NCBI GenBank assembly: GCA_937894675.1 | Contig: CALCQO010000019.1 | Coordinates: 1 to 41,615, forward strand | DNA from: an uncultured Clostridia bacterium | GTDB lineage: Bacteria; Bacillota; Clostridia; Christensenellales; Aristaeellaceae | Length of the DNA stretch: 41,615 nt | Reading direction: 5' to 3' | In this document: positions 32,460-41,062 of the stretch, piece by piece | Position numbering within the stretch: the first letter of the stretch is position 1 | Layout: the number at the start of each line of letters is the position of its first letter | The notes under the pieces: model-generated | Databases searched by the model: none | Seen by the model: only the letters and a program-made list of their open reading frames with translations | Told to the model about the DNA's origin: nothing | Program-made: the position numbers and the translations under genes

Positions 32460-35417
32460 ATGATCAAATCGCATTTTCGACGGAGCATCGCCCTGGCAGT
32501 CTTATTGACTTTGCTCCTGCCGGTGCTGCTGTCCGCCTCGATGGAGACATTCCCGTTTGTAGCCTTTACAAGCGAGATGACGTCGTTGCGCAGGGACGCT
32601 TCCGAAACATCGGAAACCCTTGTTTCCCTTCCCTCCGGCAGCGCTCTGTCGGTGACAGGGGAGGACGGCGGTTACTACATCGTGGTGTATGAAGGCAGAA
32701 CAGGCTATGTGCTGAAAACCAAGCTTTCCCAGACGGGAAGCACCAGCAGCGCCCTGCCCACCCCCCGCACCGCCAGCACGGAGGCTCAGAAGAATTACCC
32801 GCTGATTTCCAGCGGCGCCACAGGCGACCAGGTCAGCTCCCTGCAGATGGGGCTGATTGAGCTTGGCTTTTTAAAGGGCGTGGCCGACGGCAAATACGGC
32901 CCCGCCACCAAGGAAGCGGTGCAGGATTTCCAGAAGCGCAACAGCCTGCCCGAGAACGGCATTGCCGACCCCGTCACCCAGCAGCGCCTGTTTGAAGGGC
33001 GCCCCTACAACGCCAAAGGCAAACGAATCACGGTGAAAACCGTTTCCTCTTCCAGCACCGATGTGATCCTGCGCTCGGGCGACCGGGGCTTACCCATCCA
33101 GAAAATGCAGGCCCGCTTAAAGGAACTGGGATACTACAGCAGCACCGTGGACGGGATTTACGGCAAGGGCACCCGCGCCGCGGTTGTCGCCTTCCAGAAA
33201 GCCAATAAATTAAAGGCTGACGGCATAGCCGGCAGCAAGACGCTGACCCTTTTGTACAGCGTGTCCGCACTGGCGGAGGGGGCAACCGCTCCCAATGAAG
33301 ACACCGCCACCCCTCAGGCTACTCCGGCGCCGGGCCTCTCCTCCCCCGCCTTTGTGGAAAGTACGGAAGCCGTGTATCCCTACGCCACCACCACGCTGGA
33401 TTCTGTGAACCTGCGTAAAACCGCCAGCACCCGCTCCATGCGCATCACCACCGTGCCCCAGGGCGCCAATGTGAGTGTGCTGAAGGTGTCCGGCGATTTT
33501 CTGCAGGTGGAGTACAGAACCTACAAGGGCTATGTGCTCAGCGATTATGTGAACATCCCCGAGCAGTACCTGCCCGGCAAGTCCTTCACCAATGATACCG
33601 ATGCCCGTGTGCGTTATGAAACCTTGGCCATGGGAGCCAGCGGCTTCAAAGTGAAAGCCCTGCAGGAAGCCCTGGCGGAACTGGGCTTCTACAGCGGCAA
33701 GGCGGACGAGTCCTTCGGCACCGCCACCCAGCAGGCGGTGCGCAAATTCCAGACACAAAATGGCTATAAGGCCACCGGCATCGCCCTGCCGGAAATGCAG
33801 AAACTGCTCTTTGAGGGCAAACCCCGCAACTCCTCCAACCGCAAGGTATATGTCGCCACCCTTCCCCCTGTCTTAAATCCCGATATGCAGCAGGGCGATA
33901 AGGGCGACGCGGTGTCCGCTCTGCAGCGGACGCTGACCAGCCTTGGTTTTTACAAGGGCACGGTGGACGGCGTCTATTCCAAAGCCACCGTCAACGCGGT
34001 GAAAGCCTATCAGAAGGCCCATTCCATCCGTGAAACGGGCAAAATGAATGACTTTACCTGGCTGTCCATCAACGCCGCATCCAACACCACCAGCACTGGA
34101 ACAACTACCGATAACGACAACTACCTGACGGAAGAAAATGTCATCGTCATGCGCAGGGGCACCCGCGGCTTGGCGGTTACCCGCCTGCAGGAGCGCCTGG
34201 TTTCCCTTGGGTACTACACCAAGGTGCCAAACGGCGTGTATGAGGCCGCCGATGTGGAGGCCGTGCGCGCCTTCCAGCGCAACAACGGCTTTACCTCCTC
34301 GGGCACGGCGGATCTGTTTACCCAGCGCGCCCTGTACAGCGCAAACGCCATCCCCGGCAGCGAAACCCCGCCGGACAACTGGCAGTCCCTGGCTACCCAG
34401 GCGCCCCCCGCCGCGACCGCCGCGCCCAGCTATGAAACCCTGCGCATCGGTTCCTCCGGCGGCCCGGTACAGGCCCTGCAGTCCCGCCTGATTACCTTGA
34501 ACTATCTGACCGGAAGCGCTGACGGGCTGTACGGCACCCAGACAGCCAAAGCGGTAACCGCTTTCCAGAACGCCAATAAACTGGCCGCCGACGGCGTAGC
34601 CGGCACCAATACGCTTACCATGCTATATTCCACAACAGCGGCTGGCAATGTGGCCGCCACCCCCGGCGTTGCCGACACGGGCGATTTGACCAGGACACTG
34701 GCCGTCGGCGATAGGGGCAATGATGTATCCCAGGTGCAGAGCAAGCTGATTACCCTCAAATACCTGGAGGGCGGCGCTGACGGTATTTACGGCCCCGCCA
34801 CGGCACTGGCAGTGCAGGCTTTCCAGCAGCGCAACAGCCTGAAAGCCGACGGCATTACAGGCTCGCTGACCTGGGCGAAACTCAACTCCTCCCAGGCTAT
34901 TGCCAGCAGCGCGGCTTCCATCAACCCCCTGACGCCCATCCAGCCGCAGACGCCCGTCGCCGACAGCGCCACCTTCAATGCGCCTAAGGCCAGCGAAGTA
35001 CGCTTCGCCCAGTGGTATTCCGAGGTGAAGGCCCGTATGCGGCAGATGCCCGATGTGACGGTGTATGACTTTATCACCGGCAAGCATTACAATGTGCATG
35101 TGTTCTCCAACGGCGCCCACGCTGACGGCGAGCCTGTCACGGCGGAAGATACCGCCACCATGCAGAGCGCCCTGGGCGTGGAGAACTGGACTGCGCGCCC
35201 CGTTTGGGTGATGTTCAGCGACGGACGGGTATACATGGGTTCCACCCATTCCAGAGGCCATGAGGTGGACAAGAACCCCCATAACAATCTGCAGGGACAT
35301 ATCTGCATCCACTTTCCCCGGGATATGGCGGATGCGGAAGCAACCGGGCCTTATGCCGTGTCCCATCAGAACGCCATTCTGGCGGGCTGGGATTTAACAC
35401 AGGAGATGGCAAAGTAG
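32460..35417 (+). CDS. Secreted multi-domain peptidoglycan-binding protein with HxCxH C-terminal domain
   Basis: This 985-residue protein has a signal peptide (about 1-27). An SH3-like domain lies at about 35-90 and a second at about 305-366. Seven PG_binding_1 repeats lie near 113-178, 203-266, 387-452, 472-537, 561-626, 659-723 and 744-808, each with the YGxxTxxAVxxFQ pattern. Ser/Thr/Pro/Ala-rich linkers separate them. The C-terminal domain (about 845-985) has His930, His934, His941 and GHICIHF (His947, Cys949, His951), then His969. It looks enzymatic, but is not the canonical L,D-transpeptidase SxGCxR motif. ATG 32460 follows TGGAGG. A wall-remodelling or sporulation role is inferred. Confidence 0.82.
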   Translation: MIKSHFRRSIALAVLLTLLLPVLLSASMETFPFVAFTSEMTSLRRDASETSETLVSLPSGSALSVTGEDGGYYIVVYEGRTGYVLKTKLSQTGSTSSALPTPRTASTEAQKNYPLISSGATGDQVSSLQMGLIELGFLKGVADGKYGPATKEAVQDFQKRNSLPENGIADPVTQQRLFEGRPYNAKGKRITVKTVSSSSTDVILRSGDRGLPIQKMQARLKELGYYSSTVDGIYGKGTRAAVVAFQKANKLKADGIAGSKTLTLLYSVSALAEGATAPNEDTATPQATPAPGLSSPAFVESTEAVYPYATTTLDSVNLRKTASTRSMRITTVPQGANVSVLKVSGDFLQVEYRTYKGYVLSDYVNIPEQYLPGKSFTNDTDARVRYETLAMGASGFKVKALQEALAELGFYSGKADESFGTATQQAVRKFQTQNGYKATGIALPEMQKLLFEGKPRNSSNRKVYVATLPPVLNPDMQQGDKGDAVSALQRTLTSLGFYKGTVDGVYSKATVNAVKAYQKAHSIRETGKMNDFTWLSINAASNTTSTGTTTDNDNYLTEENVIVMRRGTRGLAVTRLQERLVSLGYYTKVPNGVYEAADVEAVRAFQRNNGFTSSGTADLFTQRALYSANAIPGSETPPDNWQSLATQAPPAATAAPSYETLRIGSSGGPVQALQSRLITLNYLTGSADGLYGTQTAKAVTAFQNANKLAADGVAGTNTLTMLYSTTAAGNVAATPGVADTGDLTRTLAVGDRGNDVSQVQSKLITLKYLEGGADGIYGPATALAVQAFQQRNSLKADGITGSLTWAKLNSSQAIASSAASINPLTPIQPQTPVADSATFNAPKASEVRFAQWYSEVKARMRQMPDVTVYDFITGKHYNVHVFSNGAHADGEPVTAEDTATMQSALGVENWTARPVWVMFSDGRVYMGSTHSRGHEVDKNPHNNLQGHICIHFPRDMADAEATGPYAVSHQNAILAGWDLTQEMAK

Positions 35418-35420
35418 CCC

Positions 35421-36113
35421 ATGCAAGACAAACTTCTTTCTATCGCGATCGACGGCCCTGTCAGCGCCGGGAAGTCCACCCTGTCGGACGCTGTGGCCAA
35501 CCACCTGGGAATTCTGCACCTGGATACCGGCGCCATGTACCGGGCGGTTGGGCTGTGCGCCCTGCGCAAGGGCATCCCCCCGGAGGATGAGCAGCGGGTG
35601 GTGGACATGTGTCTGAACGGCCATGCCCGGGTGGATGTGGATTATGTGAACCAATCGCAGCGCACGCTGCTTAATGGGCAGGATGTGTCCGAAGACATCC
35701 GTACGGAGGAGGTCGGCTTTGCCGCCTCCACCGTTTCACGTTATCCTGATGTGCGCAAGTATCTGGTGGAGCGCCAGCGGGAAATCGCCGGCAAAACCAG
35801 CATCCTGATGGACGGCAGGGACATTGGCACCGTGGTTTTGCCCAATGCCCCTGTTAAGATCTTCTTAACCGCCTCCCCCCAGGCCCGCGCCAAAAGGCGC
35901 TATCAGCAGCTGCTGCGCCAGGGCCGGGAAGCGGATTTCGACAAGGTTTTGGTAGATTTGATTGCCCGGGACAAGCAGGACGCGGGCCGAAAGGCGGATC
36001 CCCTGCGGCAGGCGGAGGACGCCGTGCTGCTGGACACCTCCGACATGGATTTTGAATCCTCCATGCGGGCGATTCTGGATGTGGTGGAGGCGCGCTATGG
36101 AAAACAGCAATAA
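35421..36113 (+). CDS. cmk: Cytidylate kinase
   Basis: This 230-residue kinase phosphorylates CMP and dCMP. It has the P-loop GPVSAGKST, the LDTGAMYRAVGL substrate segment, MDGRDIGTVVLPNAPVKIFL and an ARAKRRYQQL lid. It starts 3 bp after the preceding stop. Its 3' end overlaps plsC by 17 bp. The order cmk-plsC-ispH-rpsA is a common Clostridial arrangement. Confidence 0.97.
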   Translation: MQDKLLSIAIDGPVSAGKSTLSDAVANHLGILHLDTGAMYRAVGLCALRKGIPPEDEQRVVDMCLNGHARVDVDYVNQSQRTLLNGQDVSEDIRTEEVGFAASTVSRYPDVRKYLVERQREIAGKTSILMDGRDIGTVVLPNAPVKIFLTASPQARAKRRYQQLLRQGREADFDKVLVDLIARDKQDAGRKADPLRQAEDAVLLDTSDMDFESSMRAILDVVEARYGKQQ

Positions 36114-36741
36114 GCCTTCCTCCCCTGTCCCCCGCACTCCCTTTTATACCTTCGCCCGGTTCCTGCTGGGCATATTCTGCGCCATCTTCTACCCTTCCAG
36201 GGAGCATGGGCTGGAAAACCTGGACAGGGAAGCCCCCTTTCTGCTGGTGGCCAACCACCAGAGCATGATGGATCCCATTCTGATCGCCATCCGCGTAAAG
36301 AAGTGGGAAATACGCTTCCTGGGCAAAGACACCCTGCGCAAAAACGCCGTCGTCCGCTGGCTGGTGGACCATCTGCATATGATTCCCGTTACCCGCCAGG
36401 CGACGGACATGAGCGCCATGCGCGCCTGTCTGAAAGCGCTGCAGGCCGGCCATGTGGTGGGCATCTTCCCTGAGGGCACCCGCAAGGAAACCACCATGAT
36501 GGAAGAGATGGGCTCTGGCATCGGCCTGATTGCTCTGCGCAGCGGGGTACCCGTAATACCCGCGCTGATTGCCCAAAAGCCCCTGCCCTTCCGTTTCACC
36601 GACATCTACTTCGGCAAAGCCATCGACTACCAGGATTTGCAGGCCATGGGCACCAACAAGGAATCCTGCGAGATGCTGACCAGCCGTATCCGGGATATCA
36701 CCTACCGGATGAAGGATGAAGTGAAGAATGGGAATGTGTAA
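36097..36741 (+). CDS. plsC: 1-acyl-glycerol-3-phosphate acyltransferase
   Basis: This 214-residue membrane-associated enzyme makes phosphatidic acid from lysophosphatidic acid. Catalytic motif NHQSMMD (H-x4-D), then FLGKDTL, FPEGTR and VPVIPALI are all in order. An N-terminal hydrophobic segment (FARFLLGIFCAIFY) likely anchors it. The ATG at 36097 follows GGAGG and overlaps the cmk end. Confidence 0.94.
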   Translation: MENSNKPSSPVPRTPFYTFARFLLGIFCAIFYPSREHGLENLDREAPFLLVANHQSMMDPILIAIRVKKWEIRFLGKDTLRKNAVVRWLVDHLHMIPVTRQATDMSAMRACLKALQAGHVVGIFPEGTRKETTMMEEMGSGIGLIALRSGVPVIPALIAQKPLPFRFTDIYFGKAIDYQDLQAMGTNKESCEMLTSRIRDITYRMKDEVKNGNV

Positions 36742-36818
36742 ATTGCGCGGAATTTTTGCGTAATGGGTATCATTTCATTGACTAAAGCGCCAATTTGGTG
36801 TAATCTTGGAGGAGACTG

Positions 36819-39170
36819 TTGCCGCTGATTATCGCAAAACACGCCGGTTTCTGCATGGGTGTCCGCCACGCGGTGGAAAAAGCCCAGGAAACGGCCAATA
36901 CATGCCTGACAAGCGGCGATCATTGTTTCTCATTAGGGGAACTGATTAACAACCCCGGCGTGGTGGACAAACTGCGCTTGCAGGGATTGCACCCTGTAAC
37001 CTCCCCCGAGGAGGCGCAAGGACAGGTGCTGGTCATCCGCAGCCATGGCGTATCCCAGACTGTGATGCAAAAAGCCCAGGAGCTGTCCAAGCAAGTGGTG
37101 GATTGCACCTGTCCCTTTGTGTCCAAGCTGCACAGGTCTGTGGCGGAACACTCCAGGGAGGGCGCCTCGGTTATCCTGATTGGAGACCAGAACCACCCCG
37201 AGATAGTCGGCACCGCCGGCTGGTGCAAAGGCGAGGTATACATTCTTTCCACAAAAGAAGAAGTTGAATCCTTGCCCGACGCCCTTGATAACGCCCTGGT
37301 GGTCAGCCAGACCACCTTTCCCCCGGACCGGTTTGATGCCCTGGTGCTTCTGCTCAAACAACGCTACCCCGGCATCACCGTGCGCAATACCATCTGCCCC
37401 GCCACCAGAGAACGCCAGAAAGAAGCGGCTGAAATCGCCAAACAGGCGGACATCATGGTGGTGATCGGTGGAAAGAACAGCGCGAACACCCGCAAGCTGT
37501 ACGAGACATGCAAACAGCATTGCGAAAACACCTACTTGGTGGAACGTGCGGCGGAGCTTCCGTCTCACATAATGCAACCCGATAGGGTACTAATAGGAAT
37601 AACCGCCGGCGCATCCACACCGGATTGGTCACTGAAGGAGGTTGTCGACAGTATGAACGACATTGAACGCAAAGAACTGGAACAGCCTGAGGTCGCTCAG
37701 GAAAATGAAACCGTGGAAAAAGTCTCTGATCCCCATGAAGCCCCGGTTGAGACGGAGCAGGAAACTGTGACAGAGCAGCCCCAGGAGGAAGAGGCGCAGC
37801 CTGTTTCTCAGGAGCAGCCTGAAGCGCAAGAAGAGCATGTCAGCGATCCGCACGAAGAGCCCGTCGCGGAAGAAAGCGCTGCCCAGCCCGAGCCTGAAAA
37901 GAGCTTCATGGATCAGGTCGCAGACAGCATTGCCAGCATTCGCCCCGGCCAGAACATCGAGGGCAAAGTTGTGCAGATTACGGAAGATGAGGTTTGCGTC
38001 AACATCGGCTACAAGTCTGACGGCCTGATCAAGCGCTCTGAACTGGTGGACAAGGATGTGCAGCTTGGCGACACCATCGAGGTGGAAATCGTCAAGGTCA
38101 ATGACGGCGAAGGCAATGTCATCCTCTCCCAGCGCAACATCATCAACAAAAAGCTCTGGGAAGAGCTGATGGAAAAATACGACAAGGGCGAGTTCGTGGA
38201 AGCCGTCGGCAAGGAAGCCGTCAAGGGCGGTCTGCTGGCATCCATCAACGGCGTGCGTGCCTTTGTGCCCGCCAGCCAATTGGCCCAGCGCTACATCGAT
38301 AAGATCAGCCAGTTCGTCGGCCAGCCCATGAAACTGAAGATTATCGAAGTGGACAGCAGCAAGAAGCGCGTCGTCGCCAGCCGCAAAGCCGTTCTGGAAG
38401 AGGAAGGCGCCAAGCTGAAGAGCGAAGCCTGGGACCGCCTGAAGGAAGGCGAGACCGTGAAGGGCATTGTCCGCCGTTTCGCGCCCTTTGGCGCGTTCGT
38501 GGACCTGGGCGGCGTGGACGGCCTGATCCATGTGAGCGATCTAAGCTGGAACCGCTCCGTCACCCCCCAGGATGTGCTGACCATTAACAGCGAAATCGAT
38601 GTGGTGGTGCTTGGCCTGGACCAGGAGCGCGAGCGCATCCAGCTGGGCTACAAACAGCTGCAGCCCAAGCCCTGGGACAATGTGGTGGACAAATACCCCG
38701 TGGGCACCGTCCTCACCCGCAAAGTGGTGCGCATCCGCCCCTTCGGCGCCTTCATTGAGCTGGAGCCCGGCGTGGACGGCCTGTGCCATATCTCCCAGAT
38801 TTCCGTCAACCGTGTCAACAAGGTGGAAGACGTGCTCAGCCCCGGCCAGGACGTGAATGTGAAGGTTCTCTCGGTGGATCCGGAAGCCAAGCGCATCAGC
38901 CTGTCCATCCGCGAAGCGCTGGAAGACAACGCCTTTGATTATTCCGAGGACATCCCCGGCCTGGATCTGCCGGAAGAGTCCCTCTACTACACCACGGAAA
39001 CCGAAGCTGCCCCTGAAGATGCGGCCGAGGAAGCAGTGGAAACAGTAGAGGAAGCGGCCGAAGAAGCGGTTGAGACCGTGGAAGAAGCTGCCGAGGAAGT
39101 CTCCGAAGCCGCCGAAGAAGCAGTGGAAGCTGTGGAGGAAGCGGTGGAAGACGAGGAAGATAAGGCCTAA
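36819..39170 (+). CDS. ispH-rpsA: IspH-S1 fusion: HMBPP reductase / ribosomal protein S1
   Basis: This 783-residue protein has two parts. Residues 1-278 are IspH, the 4Fe-4S enzyme that makes IPP and DMAPP. Cluster cysteines are Cys12 (GFCMG), Cys96 (DCTCPF) and Cys193 (NTICPAT); His76 and His126 are kept, but the usual His of IHNP is Asn44. An acidic linker (about 280-370) with a repeated VSDPHE-x-PV follows. Four S1 domains lie at about 376-441, 456-524, 542-612 and 628-698, then a tail of EEAVETVEEAA repeats (731-783). The TTG start at 36819 has GGAGGAG upstream. An internal Shine-Dalgarno and ATG occur at Met279. The fusion is known in Clostridia. Confidence 0.95.
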   Translation: MPLIIAKHAGFCMGVRHAVEKAQETANTCLTSGDHCFSLGELINNPGVVDKLRLQGLHPVTSPEEAQGQVLVIRSHGVSQTVMQKAQELSKQVVDCTCPFVSKLHRSVAEHSREGASVILIGDQNHPEIVGTAGWCKGEVYILSTKEEVESLPDALDNALVVSQTTFPPDRFDALVLLLKQRYPGITVRNTICPATRERQKEAAEIAKQADIMVVIGGKNSANTRKLYETCKQHCENTYLVERAAELPSHIMQPDRVLIGITAGASTPDWSLKEVVDSMNDIERKELEQPEVAQENETVEKVSDPHEAPVETEQETVTEQPQEEEAQPVSQEQPEAQEEHVSDPHEEPVAEESAAQPEPEKSFMDQVADSIASIRPGQNIEGKVVQITEDEVCVNIGYKSDGLIKRSELVDKDVQLGDTIEVEIVKVNDGEGNVILSQRNIINKKLWEELMEKYDKGEFVEAVGKEAVKGGLLASINGVRAFVPASQLAQRYIDKISQFVGQPMKLKIIEVDSSKKRVVASRKAVLEEEGAKLKSEAWDRLKEGETVKGIVRRFAPFGAFVDLGGVDGLIHVSDLSWNRSVTPQDVLTINSEIDVVVLGLDQERERIQLGYKQLQPKPWDNVVDKYPVGTVLTRKVVRIRPFGAFIELEPGVDGLCHISQISVNRVNKVEDVLSPGQDVNVKVLSVDPEAKRISLSIREALEDNAFDYSEDIPGLDLPEESLYYTTETEAAPEDAAEEAVETVEEAAEEAVETVEEAAEEVSEAAEEAVEAVEEAVEDEEDKA

Positions 39171-39190
39171 TCCCTACCTCAATATGTTGA

Positions 39191-39225
39191 AAGTCCCTCC
39201 GAAGAAAACTTCGGAGGGACTTTTT
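39191..39225 (+). terminator. Terminator after ispH-rpsA
   Basis: The 14-bp perfect stem AAGTCCCTCCGAAG/CTTCGGAGGGACTT with an AAAA loop runs into TTTTT, about 20 nt past the stop. This is a textbook rho-independent terminator. Confidence 0.96.
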
Positions 39226-39237
39226 CACGCAGAACAA

Positions 39238-39259
39238 AACCGCCCCTTGCGGGGCGGTT
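39238..39259 (-). terminator. Terminator after rplA
   Basis: On the minus strand, AACCGCCCC-GCAA-GGGGCGGTT (9 bp, GNRA tetraloop) is followed by TTGTTCTG, 11 nt past the rplA stop. With the plus-strand terminator it separates two convergent operons. Confidence 0.93.
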
Positions 39260-39270
39260 GTTGTTTGTTC

Positions 39271-39960
39271 TTAGAACTTCAGCGGGTTCAGCCTGACGCT
39301 GGGGCCCATGGTGCTGCTCAGGTACAGGGACCTGATGTAGGTGCCCTTGGCAGCGGAGGGCTTGGCGCGGATGATGGCGGCCATCAGGGTGTTCAGGTTC
39401 TCGCCCAGCTTGTCTTCCTCGAAGGAGACTTTGCCGATCGGAACGTGAGCGATGGCGGTCTTGTCCACGCGGTACTCCACCTTACCGGCTTTGATTTCTT
39501 CAATCGCCTTGGTGACATCAGCGGTAACCGTGCCGGTCTTGGGGTTGGGCATCAAGCCCTTGGGGCCCAGGATGCGGCCGATTTTACCAACCACGCCCAT
39601 CATGTCAGGGGTGGCGACGGCGACGTCGAAATCGAACCAGTTTTCGTTCTTGATTTTGTCAGCCAGCTCGTTGTCGCCGACATAGTCAGCGCCGGCGGCT
39701 CTGGCTTCCTCTGCCTTGTCGCCCTTGGCGAACACCAGCACGCGCACCTTTTTGCCGGTGCCATGGGGCAGCACGACGGTGCCGCGCACCTGCTGGTCGG
39801 CGTGGCGGGGGTCAATGCCCAGGCGCACGCTCAGCTCGATGGTCTCGTCAAACTTGGCTTTGCCAGTCTGCTTGACCAGGGCAATGGCCTCAGCAGGATC
39901 ATACTGCTTGTTGGCCTCAATCAGCTTTTTGCTGTCGGTATATTTCTTCCCGTGTTTCAT
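39271..39960 (-). CDS. rplA: Large-subunit ribosomal protein L1
   Basis: This 229-residue protein of the L1 stalk is normally also the repressor of the L11 operon. It has KHGKKYTDSKKLIEANK, LGIDPRHADQQVRGTVVLPHGTGK over two blocks, and the KGTYIRSLYLSSTMGPSVRL end. ATG 39960 follows GGGAGGAAA; the upstream codons lack a Shine-Dalgarno sequence. It ends at a terminator, so rplJ and rplL do not follow. Confidence 0.98.
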   Translation of the reverse strand: MKHGKKYTDSKKLIEANKQYDPAEAIALVKQTGKAKFDETIELSVRLGIDPRHADQQVRGTVVLPHGTGKKVRVLVFAKGDKAEEARAAGADYVGDNELADKIKNENWFDFDVAVATPDMMGVVGKIGRILGPKGLMPNPKTGTVTADVTKAIEEIKAGKVEYRVDKTAIAHVPIGKVSFEEDKLGENLNTLMAAIIRAKPSAAKGTYIRSLYLSSTMGPSVRLNPLKF

Positions 39961-40011
39961 GTTGTTTCCTCCCTGTGGTGATAGCGGCACTTATGTCCTC
40001 CCACATTTATC

Positions 40012-40437
40012 TCACTCTGCGACCGTAATTCCCATGCTGCGGGCTGTGCCTGCGACCATCCGCATCGCCGATTCCACGCTGGCGGCGTTCAGGTCAGGCA
40101 TCTTCAGGGTGGCGATTTCGCGCACCTGATCCTGGGTGAGCTGGGCAACCTTGGTCTTGTTGGGCACGGCGCTGCCGCTCTGAATGTTCAGCGCCTTCTT
40201 GATCAGCACCGGTACCGGGGGGGTCTTGGTAATGAAGGTGAAAGACCGGTCGGAATACACAGTGATGACAACGGGAATGACAAGGCCGGCATCCTTGGCG
40301 GTGCGGGCGTTGAATTCCTTACAGAAACCCGGGATGTTCACGCCGTGCTGACCCAGCGCGGGCCCGATGGGGGGCGCGGGGGTGGCCTTGGCGGCATCCA
40401 CCTGGAGTTTGATAATTGCTGAAACTTTCTTTGCCAT
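40012..40437 (-). CDS. rplK: Large-subunit ribosomal protein L11
   Basis: This 141-residue protein of the GTPase-associated centre, needed for RelA sensing, begins KKVSAIIKLQVDAAKATPAPP. It has GPALGQHGVNIPGFCKEFNA and a C-terminal RNA-binding domain ending MRMVAGTARSMGITVAE. Directly upstream is a hairpin that resembles the L1-binding site. Confidence 0.98.
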   Translation of the reverse strand: MAKKVSAIIKLQVDAAKATPAPPIGPALGQHGVNIPGFCKEFNARTAKDAGLVIPVVITVYSDRSFTFITKTPPVPVLIKKALNIQSGSAVPNKTKVAQLTQDQVREIATLKMPDLNAASVESAMRMVAGTARSMGITVAE

Positions 40438-40460
40438 GAGTATGGCACCTCCTATTTGAT

Positions 40461-40491
40461 GTGGTCATGGCGGCGCTTGCGCGCCTCCCAC
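40461..40491 (-). promoter_or_regulatory. Candidate L1-binding leader of rplK-rplA
   Basis: The minus-strand transcript reads GTGGGA, then GGCGC-GCAA-GCGCC, then GCCATGACCAC. An outer GTGG/CCAC helix, an asymmetric internal loop and an inner hairpin result. The GTGGGAGGC left strand and the purine-rich GA before CCAC resemble the 23S rRNA helix bound by L1 (GGUGGGAGGC ... UGAAAUACCACC). It lies between nusG and the rplK Shine-Dalgarno. L1 would repress rplK-rplA translation when in excess of rRNA. Confidence 0.8.
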
Positions 40492-40504
40492 TGCCTGAAT
40501 CTCT

Positions 40505-41053
40505 TCAGACCTTTTCCACCTGGGACATTTCGATATCAATCTGCATTTCGCGGCCCAGGAACATTTTTACCTTCACCTGCATCTTGCCGGTCTCCGGATT
40601 CAGGGATTCCACGATGCCGGTAAAGTTTTCCAGGGGGCCGGAGATGATGCGGACTTCCTCGCCCACCACCATCTTGAAGGCATCCGCCTGGGGCTGGCTG
40701 TTGAGCATCACATCCACCTCGGCGTCGGAGAGGGGCACCGGTTTGCTTTCCGGGCCCACAAACCCCGTAACGCCGCGGGTATTGCGCACAACGTACCAGC
40801 TTTCACTGGTGATGACCATCTTGACCAGCACATAGCCCGGAAAGGTTTTGTGCTGCGTGGTTACGCGCTTGCCGTTCTTGATCTCGGTAATCTCTTCGGT
40901 GGGTACCTGAACATCCTGAATCAGGTGCTGCATATGGTTGTTTTCCGCAGCCTTCTCCAGATTGTCCTTTACTTTGTTCTCATACCCGGAATAGGTATGC
41001 ACAACGTACCAGGAAGCCAGTTCGGTATTGGCCGCATAATCCTGTTCGGGCAT
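40505..41053 (-). CDS. nusG: Transcription factor NusG
   Basis: This 182-residue factor travels with RNA polymerase. The NGN domain starts at SWYVVHTYSGYENKVKDNLE and includes FPGYVLVKMVITSESWYVVRNT split over two blocks. The C-terminal KOW domain is EVRIISGPLENFTGIVESLN. It is separated by 9 bp from secE and lies in the usual secE-nusG-rplK order. Confidence 0.97.
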   Translation of the reverse strand: MPEQDYAANTELASWYVVHTYSGYENKVKDNLEKAAENNHMQHLIQDVQVPTEEITEIKNGKRVTTQHKTFPGYVLVKMVITSESWYVVRNTRGVTGFVGPESKPVPLSDAEVDVMLNSQPQADAFKMVVGEEVRIISGPLENFTGIVESLNPETGKMQVKVKMFLGREMQIDIEMSQVEKV

Positions 41054-41062
41054 GTTTCCTCC

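Noticed and set aside
35028..35417. Annotation of the wall protein C-terminus as a YkuD L,D-transpeptidase
   Set aside because: The SxGCxR motif is absent; the Cys/His pattern is different.
36778..36806. Possible promoter TTGACT-17-TAATCT before ispH-rpsA
   Set aside because: The transcription start would fall within the Shine-Dalgarno sequence (36808-36814), leaving no usable leader. Read-through from cmk-plsC is more likely, though I cannot exclude it.
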